A stretch of 64,000 nt of DNA. It comes from JAAELZ01 sp965223465. Lineage in GTDB: Bacteria; Pseudomonadota; Gammaproteobacteria; Arenicellales; Poriferihabitantaceae. Both the position numbers and the translations under genes were made by a program. Positions 37,516-45,336 of this stretch are shown here, one piece after another; positions within the stretch are counted from its first letter, which is position 1; every line of letters begins with the position of its first letter. The notes under the pieces were generated by a model that was not told where the DNA came from, searched no databases, and was given only the letters and a program-made list of their open reading frames with translations. The stretch spans positions 2,604,001 through 2,668,000 of the forward strand of contig OZ245025.1 in NCBI GenBank assembly GCA_965223465.1. Reading direction: 5' to 3'.

Positions 37516-38535
37516 TGTGTGATTCACAGACATCCTTTCAATATAATTGGAGGATATGGATAGAGAAATTCATCAACGATTGCACTGGGTAAAGCTGTAC
37601 GAAAAGCATGGGAACGCTGGTTTTGTATGTCGGCGCTGCGGTATCTCTAGACCCACGCTGAGAAAGTGGTGGGCTCGTTATCAGAAATTGGGTATAGCAG
37701 GCTTAGAAAGCAAAAGTAGACGGCCACACAATTCTCCGGCAACAAAAGTCGGTTCCTATGAAGAATCTCTCATTCTGGAATTGCGTCAGACTCGAAACCT
37801 AGGAGCACGTCGTATTCAAAGCGAACTCCGTCGTAACAATAGCGTCTCACTTTCGCTCGGTACAATCCATAAAGTATTAAAACGGCATCATGTCCCGCCT
37901 ATTAGAAAGTTTCGCCGTAAAAAGGATTACATTCGATATGAGCGGCCTATTCCAGGAGATCGTGTTCAGATGGATACTAGTAAGATTGGCACAGGCCTAT
38001 ATCAATATACTGCTGTTGATGACTGTACTAGATACAGGGTGCTTCGCTTATATAGTCGCCGCACAGCAGCAAATACTCTAGATTTTATCGATTGCGTATT
38101 GGAGGAGATGCCTTTTCCGATTCAACGAATCCAAACTGACAGAGGACGAGAGTTTTTTGCGATAAAAGTGCAGGAACGATTAAAGAATTACAAAATAAAA
38201 TTTCGGCCAAATAAGCCTGGATCACCTCACCTCAATGGCAAGGTTGAACGCTCCCAGAAAACAGATAAAACCGAGTTTTATGCGACGGTAGATTTATCTG
38301 ATTCTGATCTAAAAGAACAACTTTCACTTTGGCAGCATTACTACAATTGGGATCGGCCTCACAGTGCGCATAATGGTAATTCGCCTATGGAACGGTACTT
38401 TGAACTGAGCGACGAAACGCCGTTCTCCGATGAAGTTTCAAGCCTTTATCAGGCGAGTAATGAACGCATACAAGATCCAAATTATAAGAGAGATTTAGAA
38501 CTTAGAAAAGTGAAAGGATGTCTATGAATCACACA
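37516..38535 (+). mobile_element. Complete IS481-type insertion sequence
   Basis: The terminal inverted repeats begin TGTGTGATTCACAGACATCC (left) and, on the other strand, TGTGTGATTCATAGACATCC (right), about 25 bases with one or two differences and TGT ends as usual for IS481. The ~1,020-bp element carries one transposase gene. No clear target duplication is seen, and flanks differ, so a deletion has probably followed insertion. Confidence 0.85.
37556..38527 (+). CDS. IS481-family transposase (intact)
   Basis: This ~323-residue transposase has an N-terminal helix-turn-helix (C-R-R-C-G-I-S-R-P-T-L-R-K-W-W), an rve integrase core with M-D-T-S-K-I, I-Q-T-D-R-G-R-E-F-F and the third acidic residue after H-L-N-G-K-V-E-R-S-Q, and a short basic tail. 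GGAGG lies immediately before the ATG at 37556. The stop lies inside the right terminal repeat. Confidence 0.9.
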   Translation: MDREIHQRLHWVKLYEKHGNAGFVCRRCGISRPTLRKWWARYQKLGIAGLESKSRRPHNSPATKVGSYEESLILELRQTRNLGARRIQSELRRNNSVSLSLGTIHKVLKRHHVPPIRKFRRKKDYIRYERPIPGDRVQMDTSKIGTGLYQYTAVDDCTRYRVLRLYSRRTAANTLDFIDCVLEEMPFPIQRIQTDRGREFFAIKVQERLKNYKIKFRPNKPGSPHLNGKVERSQKTDKTEFYATVDLSDSDLKEQLSLWQHYYNWDRPHSAHNGNSPMERYFELSDETPFSDEVSSLYQASNERIQDPNYKRDLELRKVKGCL

Positions 38536-38587
38536 TTTAAATATGTGACCGGCGGGATTTTCTATTTTCCAAATTGACCGCCACTGT

Positions 38588-39751
38588 TTATCTGTTTCCC
38601 TTCGCTCGGTTATGGGTCTTACACAACATTTGGCAGTTTTTAGCATCCGTTGCACCACCTTTACTCCAAGCTGTCACATGGTCTGCGTCCATCTCCTTCA
38701 AACTCCATATCTTATCTTTGTTGGCATCGTGTCCAATGGTACAGAGAGGGCAATTTGATTCGTCTTTTGCTTTTGCGGTCTTTGTCTGTGTAGCATAAAC
38801 CGAGCGTTTAGTTGCATCATCAAACACTCGAACATCAAGCAACTTTGTGTTAACTTCACCTCCCAAGACATACTCAAAGATTCCGCGTCTTTTCTTGACA
38901 TAAGCATCGCCATAGAGCCTCTGAACCGCAGACGATACAGTGATCGGATCGTATTTCTTCTTGTTGTAAGTCTCGTAAAGTCTGTTCCATTCTTGTCCCC
39001 TCATCTCGCTTTCCACATCAGTAAAGGTGGTTGAAACCCAGTCAATTACCTTATTAAAGTGTTTTTTTAACTCAGTAATATTCTTATCGTTACGATGCCT
39101 ACTCATGTATTTGTCTACAGCACCACCAGACACCCATTCTAAAGCACGTTCTAAATAAGCTTGACGCTTAATGTCACCAGCTATGTAAGCACTCCACTTT
39201 TGCACATTAGCATTCTGACTATTGCTGAACTCTTCACGTGCTTTAGTGACAAATGGGCCAGAATATACTGCGTTTAGAATTTCTTGTTCAGTTAAAGGTA
39301 CACCAGCAATATTTATGGTCTTAAACCAATCCTTGATCTCAGGCTCGTTACCCTCACAAACATATACCAATAATTTTGTATTCAGTATCTGCTCTCGCTG
39401 ACTATTGGCCATGCCGCTGTAGTATTGCTCATGATTGTTCTTGTCCTTTACGGCAAACTTACCGGCCACAAAACGACCAATGCTTGTAATCCGTTGCTGG
39501 CCATCTAAAACCTCGAATTTATCAGCACCAACTTGATTAAAATATATTAAACCGATGGGGTAACCTTTCAAAATTGAATCAATAACCGCAACATCTTTTT
39601 TGCCATCAGCGTAGATGTAGTTACGCTGATATTCTGGTTGAATGGTCAATTTGCCTGACAACCCAAACAGACCCTTTCCCTCAAATTCGTTATAGACGAA
39701 GCCGTCGCAAATTTCCTTGATTGTGACGTCTGTTTTCAGGGTTGTTTTCAT
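38588..39751 (-). CDS. DUF262 (GmrS-like) protein with C-terminal HNH endonuclease
   Basis: The N-terminal DUF262/ParB-like nucleotide-binding domain (I-Q-P-E-Y-Q-R-N near residue 38; V-L-D-G-Q-Q-R-I-T near residue 83) is followed by helical sequence and a C-terminal HNH nuclease. The HNH part has C-P-L-C, then D-A-D-H-V-T-A-W-S-K-G-G and N-C-Q-M-L-C-K-T-H-N-R-A-K-G-N. This architecture is used by modification-sensing restriction enzymes and other defence proteins. It begins 6 bases after the methylase stop, so the two are one operon. At 387 residues it is shorter than GmrSD fusions. Confidence 0.87.
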   Translation of the reverse strand: MKTTLKTDVTIKEICDGFVYNEFEGKGLFGLSGKLTIQPEYQRNYIYADGKKDVAVIDSILKGYPIGLIYFNQVGADKFEVLDGQQRITSIGRFVAGKFAVKDKNNHEQYYSGMANSQREQILNTKLLVYVCEGNEPEIKDWFKTINIAGVPLTEQEILNAVYSGPFVTKAREEFSNSQNANVQKWSAYIAGDIKRQAYLERALEWVSGGAVDKYMSRHRNDKNITELKKHFNKVIDWVSTTFTDVESEMRGQEWNRLYETYNKKKYDPITVSSAVQRLYGDAYVKKRRGIFEYVLGGEVNTKLLDVRVFDDATKRSVYATQTKTAKAKDESNCPLCTIGHDANKDKIWSLKEMDADHVTAWSKGGATDAKNCQMLCKTHNRAKGNR

Positions 39752-39757
39752 AATTAC

Positions 39758-40903
39758 CTATTCTTTATGCTTGATGAATATTCGATCGTATGTTCTTTTG
39801 TTATTTACGAGAGTACAACCCCCTCTATCTTCAGGATGTTCTTGATACTTTAATTTTTTCAATTTATCCTTGGGTGCAGATGCGCGCGTATTTCCGCTGG
39901 CTTGCCATATAATTTCAAATTGTTCAGGTGAATATTTGTCGAGAAAACTTATTGGTACACCCATAATACCGCTGTAATCACTCGGTATGGCGTCAGTGAA
40001 TGGTACTTCGATTGCGTCGTAATTATCATAATTTTTATAAGCTGGCTTACGTTGTAACTTCTTATTGAACTTAAGATTTTCTGCCATGGTCATCAGACTA
40101 AGTGGCTGATGACGTCGCCCATGATCTAAGTTGGTTAGCCAAACTGATGGAGAACGCAAATAGGTTATGCCATCAACGACACGTACGGCCGTTTTTGGTT
40201 TGTTGCTTAGGTCAGTATTCTTCGGAGCAATGAATAGTATGTCTTTGCTGAAACTCAAAGCCCCGGCCCACAATTTATTAGCTTCGATAAGGGGAAAAAT
40301 TTCTTTCTTCGTCAAGAGATTTTTGTTTGCGATAATGACGAACTTTTTGTCATAGTCAAAAAGTTGTCTAATGTACTCTCGAAACAAACTAAATGGAGGA
40401 TTAGTAACTACAATATCTGATTGTTTAAGGAGTTCTATACATTCCTCGCTACGAAAGTCGCCGTGTTGTTGGAGTGGCATCCACTCATTGTGTTTATTGG
40501 CTCTGAGTTGCAAGGCAATATCTTCAAGCGTAAACGAACCATCCCCATCCATATCACCGACTTCGTTAATAATAAACTTATTAGCAGTGATTTTTGGCCG
40601 ACCTTTGATCGGTTTAAGTGTGACATCATCGCCAAACAACTCTATTTGTGTATTAGCTACCGGCGATGGTTTGTAGCTTGTGGTGATAAGTTGCTTCAGT
40701 CCAAGTCGTTTAAAATTGAGTACGAAGTAACGAAAAAAATTGCTTTCAAACGGGTCATCGCAATTACTGTATACGACCTTACCTCTAAAAGTGTCGGGGT
40801 CGTACTCGAGATAGGCTTCAATTTCTTTTTGAATGTCTCCGTACTGTGTATAAAACTCATCATTTTTTGCCTTTTTAGCATTTGTTAGGTTTCTGTTCGC
40901 CAT
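39758..40903 (-). CDS. EcoRI-type adenine-specific DNA methyltransferase
   Basis: This 381-residue protein has the layout of the EcoRI-methylase family. The N-terminal N-D-E-F-Y-T-Q-Y-G-D-I is the usual AdoMet-side motif, and motif IV is N-P-P-F in I-V-V-T-N-P-P-F-S-L-F. It would methylate adenine in a specific site and protect the host from the adjacent DUF262-HNH protein. It is the first gene of a two-gene operon; the target is unknown. It lies 168 bases from the arsJ break. Confidence 0.88.
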   Translation of the reverse strand: MANRNLTNAKKAKNDEFYTQYGDIQKEIEAYLEYDPDTFRGKVVYSNCDDPFESNFFRYFVLNFKRLGLKQLITTSYKPSPVANTQIELFGDDVTLKPIKGRPKITANKFIINEVGDMDGDGSFTLEDIALQLRANKHNEWMPLQQHGDFRSEECIELLKQSDIVVTNPPFSLFREYIRQLFDYDKKFVIIANKNLLTKKEIFPLIEANKLWAGALSFSKDILFIAPKNTDLSNKPKTAVRVVDGITYLRSPSVWLTNLDHGRRHQPLSLMTMAENLKFNKKLQRKPAYKNYDNYDAIEVPFTDAIPSDYSGIMGVPISFLDKYSPEQFEIIWQASGNTRASAPKDKLKKLKYQEHPEDRGGCTLVNNKRTYDRIFIKHKE

Positions 40904-41070
40904 CTACTAATCCGTTGGTATCCTTCATTTGTTGAATGCGCCCGATTGTAGCACTCGACATCACATCTGTGGATTAGTCAATTGACGGATTCCGAGAAAG
41001 TGCAATACTGATGGTGCATGACTATTACTGTTAGACAACAAAATATTTTTGTCCGCAAAAACCTCTTCGT

Positions 41071-41160
41071 GAGGACCAACATCCGAATGGCGCCATCGGT
41101 GATGGTAAATGCCCAATAACCGCTGGTAACAATCAAATAATTACGTAGGCCCTGATTCAC
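41071..41160 (-). pseudogene. arsJ: Truncated 5' end of arsJ (organoarsenical efflux MFS)
   Basis: A GTG-started frame 4 bases after the GAPDH stop encodes L-R-N-Y-L-I-V-T-S-G-Y-W-A-F-T-I-T-D-G and then A-I-R-M-L-V-L, the very conserved first helix of ArsJ. Similarity stops at about 41071, and the frame then runs into unrelated sequence. ArsJ is normally ~400 residues, so about 30 codons remain. The gene pair gapdh-arsJ exports 1-arseno-3-phosphoglycerate, and this copy cannot do so. Confidence 0.8.
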
Positions 41161-41164
41161 CGTA

Positions 41165-42166
41165 TTACAGGCTTTGAGCAACTTTTCGCACGAGTTCCAT
41201 CATGCGGTTAACGTAGCCCCATTCATTATCATACCAGGCGTAAATTTTTACTTGGGTGCCGTCAATCACCATGGTGGAAAGGGCATCGACGATAGACGAG
41301 CGCGGATCGTTTACATAATCAATAGAGACCAAGGGTCGTACTTCATAACCCAAAATTCCTTTGAGTTCGCCCTCAGCGGCTTGTTTGAAATAGCTGTTGA
41401 CTTCATCAACGGTAACGGGACGCGATGCTTCTAGTACCAGATCGGTCAGCGAGGCGTTGAGCAGCGGCACGCGTACCGCATGCCCATTGAGCTTGCCTTC
41501 GAGTTCAGGAAAGATTTTAGTAATCGCCTTGGCTGAACCGGTTGTGGTCGGAATGAGAGAGTGACCACAGGCACGTGCACGTCGTAAATCTTTGTGGCCT
41601 TTGTCGACGATGATCTGAGTATTGGTAATGTCGTGAATGGTGGTCATGCTGCCATGCTCGATACCGATATTTTCGTGGAAGACTTTTATCACTGGTGCCA
41701 AGCAGTTAGTCGTACAGGAGGCCGCGGTAAGCAGGTTATGTTGTGCTGGGTCGTAAAGATGATCATTGATCCCGTAGACAATATTAAGCGCACCTTCGGT
41801 CGGCGCAGCAACGATTACCTTCTTAACGCCTTGTTCAAAATAGGCGTTTAAGGATTCAGGCTTTTTGTGATGCACGCCAGTGGCTTCGATAACGATATCG
41901 CAACCGGACCAATTTGATTCGCCAATGCCGTGGTTTGACATATATTCAATCACGCGATCACCCGCGATAAGGTGATCGCCCTTGCTATCTGTGTCCACCG
42001 ACCAAATACCGTGGACTGAATCAAATTTAAGCAAGTGTGCGGCGCCTGCGACATCGCAGGCTATTTCGTTGATGCGAACCGGCTTTAGCTCTTGCATACT
42101 CCAGCCAGCGCGTAGTGCGAGTCGCCCCATTCGACCGAAGCCGTTAATACCGATTTGGGTTTTCAT
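41165..42166 (-). CDS. ArsJ-associated glyceraldehyde-3-phosphate dehydrogenase
   Basis: This 333-residue GAPDH has Rossmann start I-G-I-N-G-F-G-R-M-G-R-L, catalytic cysteine in S-C-T-T-N-C-L-A-P, and D-N-E-W-G-Y near the end. The segments V-H-G-I-W-S, T-I-H-D-I-T-N-T-Q and H-K-D-L-R-R-A-R-A-C-G identify the arsenate-linked subgroup rather than glycolytic Gap. It makes 1-arseno-3-phosphoglycerate for efflux by ArsJ, whose gene follows but is truncated. It may still work as a GAPDH. Confidence 0.9.
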   Translation of the reverse strand: MKTQIGINGFGRMGRLALRAGWSMQELKPVRINEIACDVAGAAHLLKFDSVHGIWSVDTDSKGDHLIAGDRVIEYMSNHGIGESNWSGCDIVIEATGVHHKKPESLNAYFEQGVKKVIVAAPTEGALNIVYGINDHLYDPAQHNLLTAASCTTNCLAPVIKVFHENIGIEHGSMTTIHDITNTQIIVDKGHKDLRRARACGHSLIPTTTGSAKAITKIFPELEGKLNGHAVRVPLLNASLTDLVLEASRPVTVDEVNSYFKQAAEGELKGILGYEVRPLVSIDYVNDPRSSIVDALSTMVIDGTQVKIYAWYDNEWGYVNRMMELVRKVAQSL

Positions 42167-42205
42167 GGTAGTTTATAGTGTTTGTGTATTGTTACGTTTA
42201 TACGT

Positions 42206-42673
42206 TTACGTATCACCACAGTCAGGTGAGAATTTTGTAGTAATAATTCTCAGCGCAATTAAAGAAGAGATCACCAATATATTCATTATTACTTTATTTA
42301 CGCTGTATTCTGCATACCAAAGGCTAATAAGCTCACCAATCAATACCACCAGGGCGACATCGATAATGAAGGTAACTTTGACGCGACCGATTAAGAGATA
42401 AGACTGAAAAACGCGTATCAGCTCGAACGACGCCAATATAATGACGACATCCTTAATCATTTTTTCCGCGCCATGTGACCAATGATCTGGAAAAGAGTGG
42501 TACAGATTAGCCAGCAAATTTACAAATCCGTACGCCATCCAAAGGTAAATTGCGAGCAGCAGAATACCGATAAAAAACCCAATGATACTGGAATGCCACT
42601 CCTGATTTAAAATGTAGGTTTTGTAGGTGGGACTTTTGGTATGGGTATTCTCAAGCACAATTGAACTTATCAA
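42206..42673 (-). CDS. PsiE-family membrane protein
   Basis: This ~155-residue protein has four hydrophobic segments and matches the phosphate-starvation-inducible PsiE family. There is no good ATG: the open frame begins with TTG at 42673, and a GTG follows five codons later, so the true start is unsure. It lies 39 bases upstream of the arsenate-type GAPDH gene on the same strand, which fits a phosphate/arsenate theme. Confidence 0.75.
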   Translation of the reverse strand: MISSIVLENTHTKSPTYKTYILNQEWHSSIIGFFIGILLLAIYLWMAYGFVNLLANLYHSFPDHWSHGAEKMIKDVVIILASFELIRVFQSYLLIGRVKVTFIIDVALVVLIGELISLWYAEYSVNKVIMNILVISSLIALRIITTKFSPDCGDT

Positions 42674-42939
42674 AATGGAATTAAACCATAGCGTAAAAGA
42701 ATCATATGTATGATTGATGACAAGTGCCGAGCAGGAAATTACAGTTCATCTATTGAAATGGTGATGGCGCTTACGATGTATTTCTCATTTTTCGTGTTTG
42801 ATATCACTTGTAATTTGTGGACCTTAAGAGCTCTTTTCACATGCTGAATAACTATATCTGGCTTTTGTATTGACCACAAAAGAGTGTAGTTGAAGAAGTA
42901 ATTAAAAAATAGCCTGATGTACTTGCAGCACTTAACAGG

Positions 42940-43218
42940 CTAGCCCGTAACGCCGAGCCCGTGTTTTTTTAATTCCTCATCATATCTACGCGCAAAGTCA
43001 ACAAATGTAATGCTGAGTACGCCACAAATAAGGTATAGCTCCACTGGATCGAGCTTGCGCTCGCCAATTTCATATTTAGAAACAAAAGATTGTGGTTTGT
43101 TTAATTTATCTGCGACGTGGCTTTGGTACAAAGACGCCTCTTTTCTAAGGGTACGCAGTAGCTGAATAAGTACTCGATAGCGATCATCATGGGGGAAAAT
43201 TTTCATGCATTTATACAT
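42940..43218 (-). CDS. XRE-family transcriptional regulator
   Basis: This 92-residue protein consists of one HTH_3 domain: L-R-T-L-R-K-E-A, Q-S-H-V-A-D-K-L-N-K-P-Q-S-F-V-S-K-Y-E-I-G-E-R-K-L-D. The start is either 43218 or the ATG at 43206. TAGGATAT repeats cover its own start region, suggesting autoregulation. Small single-domain XRE proteins like this are common in islands. Confidence 0.82.
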   Translation of the reverse strand: MYKCMKIFPHDDRYRVLIQLLRTLRKEASLYQSHVADKLNKPQSFVSKYEIGERKLDPVELYLICGVLSITFVDFARRYDEELKKHGLGVTG

Positions 43219-43280
43219 ATCCTACTTGCGGATATATCCCAGAATAGGATATCATCTACAAAACCCAATATAGGATATGG
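43216..43280. promoter_or_regulatory. TAGGATAT operator repeats upstream of the XRE gene
   Basis: Copies of ATAGGATAT occur at about 43244-43252 and 43271-43278, an inverted copy at 43216-43224 overlaps the start codon, and a partial GCGGATAT is at 43228-43235. The repeats fall exactly at the XRE promoter. Confidence 0.6.
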
Positions 43281-43558
43281 TAATCAGTAGAGAGGTGTTA
43301 GGGGCACTGTGGCATCGGGCAAAAAGAAAAACGCAGATGATATGTGAATCAACTTTGTTATTACTCACCATACATATGTCTCATGCAATTAGGCCTTGTT
43401 CTCACATCAATGTCATTCAACGGGGAGAACTACTACTGGCCTAGAGGGCTGTACGGTATCTAGTTCGAGAAAAGATCGGAGCTTTGGCCCACTTTTCTGA
43501 GCGAGAGCGCAATTTACAAATCATCAATTAACAATTTCATCACAAGAGGATTAAAACC

Positions 43559-44068
43559 ATGAGAAAAATATTAGTAGCCCTGGGGCTTTGTATGTCACTT
43601 TCAGCTTATGCTGGTGAAACCTATGTCGGCGCTAACTTCGATATGATTGATATTGAAGCCGAAGGCACTAGCTTTGATACTGGTGGTATTCGGGGTACGT
43701 ACGGGAAGTACCTAGATAATACGGCTGGCATAACATTTCCTCTTGCGGTTGAAGGGCGTTTTGGATTTGGTTTGCTTGACGATGATGCGGGTGGCGTTAC
43801 GGTTAGCACAGATACCTACTGGGGGTTGTATGCGAAAGCAGAGTTGACCAATTTAGGTGCGATTACTCCCTACGGAATCCTAGGCTATTCATCGATCTCA
43901 GCAACCGCAAAAGGATTTGGGGAAGAAATCTCAGATGACGACTCCGGATTCTCGTTTGGGGTTGGTGCGCGGTATCACTACAGTAATCTTTTTACGCTGA
44001 ATTTTGAATTTATGAACCTTGTTGATGATGTGAGTGCGCTGTCATTTGGTGTACAGATGGAGTTATAG
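43559..44068 (+). CDS. Outer-membrane beta-barrel (porin-like) protein
   Basis: This 169-residue protein has a Sec signal of ~18 residues (cleavage near A-Y-A-G). The rest alternates polar and hydrophobic residues with G-x-aromatic turns, as in 8-strand OmpA/OmpX-type barrels. It ends Q-M-E-L rather than in phenylalanine. AGAGGA precedes the ATG. A 340-base gap with no gene lies upstream. Confidence 0.78.
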   Translation: MRKILVALGLCMSLSAYAGETYVGANFDMIDIEAEGTSFDTGGIRGTYGKYLDNTAGITFPLAVEGRFGFGLLDDDAGGVTVSTDTYWGLYAKAELTNLGAITPYGILGYSSISATAKGFGEEISDDDSGFSFGVGARYHYSNLFTLNFEFMNLVDDVSALSFGVQMEL

Positions 44069-44158
44069 GTGTCGACCCAATTTGGCCGTCATAAGGATAT
44101 GATCAATATACAGAATACGCTGAGCTATCGCGCTGTCTAGATTAGCTCGGAAAGCTGT

Positions 44159-44578
44159 ATGTCTGTATTTGTGTCAACCAACCGCTGGCTTTTAGTTGCC
44201 GCGCTATCAGTGGGGATTGGAGTTTTACATGGCTGTAAGACTATGGAAGGTTTGCGCCATGACCTTGAAACGCTCAGTGTAAAGCTGGGGGCTTCGCAAC
44301 CTGTAGATATAGAGCCACTACCAGAACAAGATACAGATAGTTCACCGGTTTCTAGTGCTTCAGCAATGGAGGGTGAATCAACGAGCGTAAAAGCAAGCCT
44401 GGTACGAGAGACACAAGAGAAACTCCTCAAGCTAGGCTATGATGTCGGTACGCCAGATGGTCGCTATGGCGCTAAAACAGAAGCGGCGATACAGGATTTC
44501 CAGCTTGATAATGATTTAGGTATTGATGGCAAGCCATCAGTTTCATTATTGCGTGTGATCAATGCTAGATTAGAATGA
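44159..44578 (+). CDS. Peptidoglycan-binding lipoprotein
   Basis: This 139-residue protein has a lipobox-like L-H-G-C near residue 26, an acidic linker and a C-terminal PG_binding_1 domain (residues ~80-137, with L-G-Y-D-V-G-T-P-D-G-R-Y-G-A-K-T-E-A-A-I-Q-D-F-Q). It is probably anchored in the outer membrane and binds the wall. The stop overlaps the next start by 4 bases, making a three-gene coupled set. Confidence 0.82.
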   Translation: MSVFVSTNRWLLVAALSVGIGVLHGCKTMEGLRHDLETLSVKLGASQPVDIEPLPEQDTDSSPVSSASAMEGESTSVKASLVRETQEKLLKLGYDVGTPDGRYGAKTEAAIQDFQLDNDLGIDGKPSVSLLRVINARLE

Positions 44579-45336
44579 AAGTTGTGCGCATTGTTCATAT
44601 CTTGCTAGTTGGGTGTAGTGCATTCGGACTGGCTGCATGCAGTAGCTATGCACCATTACTACCAATACCTACAGTATCGGTTGCCCCTGTCACGATTACG
44701 CTGCCTCAGGCAACGGACAAACCCACAGGCCGTGATGAATCATATTATGATCCAAATAAAACGGGCACACCTCTTTATGACACGCAAGGACACAGCCGGG
44801 ATAAGCTGAGCCCATATTTCCGTGTAAGTGATTTTTCGCATACCGGTGATGTACGGTTTCGTTTTGCGCGCATTGATTCAGAACTCGTCACCTGCCTTAC
44901 CCGCTTACGAAGGGCCTTATCGCGGCCAATCAGTGTTGAATCCTCCTATCGCAGTTGGGCATACAACGCACAGCTTGTCAAAGAAGGCAAGAAAGCCTCT
45001 AGGGCCAGCTACCACATGAGTGGCAAGGCAGCGGATATTTATGTTGCAAATATATCCTCAGCGATATTCGCACAAACGCTCTATACCAATTGTGGCTGTA
45101 GGACTGGCCTCGGTGTAGGAAAACATTGGTTTCACGTTGATACGCGGGGTTCATCTGTACGGCCATGGGGGTATGGCGCTAAGGGACTACGGCTTGCTAG
45201 TGCTCGGCGTGTTCATAAACAAATGTGCGGTGGTGGAAGGCGGGATACCAACGAAGTTGGCACTATGATTGCACTCTCTGCTCAGCAAGCGCTGGAAGTA
45301 ATCGGCGGCGCCATACAAACGCTATTGGCGAAATGA
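44575..45336 (+). CDS. Peptidase M15-like (DUF882/YcbK type) lipoprotein
   Basis: This 253-residue lipoprotein has lipobox L-A-A-C near residue 22. The M15A-type zinc site is visible as S-Y-H-M-S-G-K-A-A-D-I (about 143-153) and H-W-F-H-V-D-T-R-G (about 186-194). Such enzymes cleave peptidoglycan peptides. It is coupled to the PG-binding lipoprotein upstream and the AsmA gene downstream by 4-base overlaps. Confidence 0.83.
   Translation: MKVVRIVHILLVGCSAFGLAACSSYAPLLPIPTVSVAPVTITLPQATDKPTGRDESYYDPNKTGTPLYDTQGHSRDKLSPYFRVSDFSHTGDVRFRFARIDSELVTCLTRLRRALSRPISVESSYRSWAYNAQLVKEGKKASRASYHMSGKAADIYVANISSAIFAQTLYTNCGCRTGLGVGKHWFHVDTRGSSVRPWGYGAKGLRLASARRVHKQMCGGGRRDTNEVGTMIALSAQQALEVIGGAIQTLLAK

Noticed and set aside
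40978..41181. 67-codon ATG frame at the GAPDH 3' end as a new gene
   Set aside because: Only ~30 codons after the internal GTG are meaningful (the ArsJ N-terminus). The preceding codons overlap GAPDH and the following ones are non-homologous.
45225..45332. N-terminal extension of the AsmA gene
   Set aside because: It would overlap 110 bases of the M15-type gene. The ATG at 45333 overlaps its stop in the standard coupled manner and starts right before the membrane anchor.
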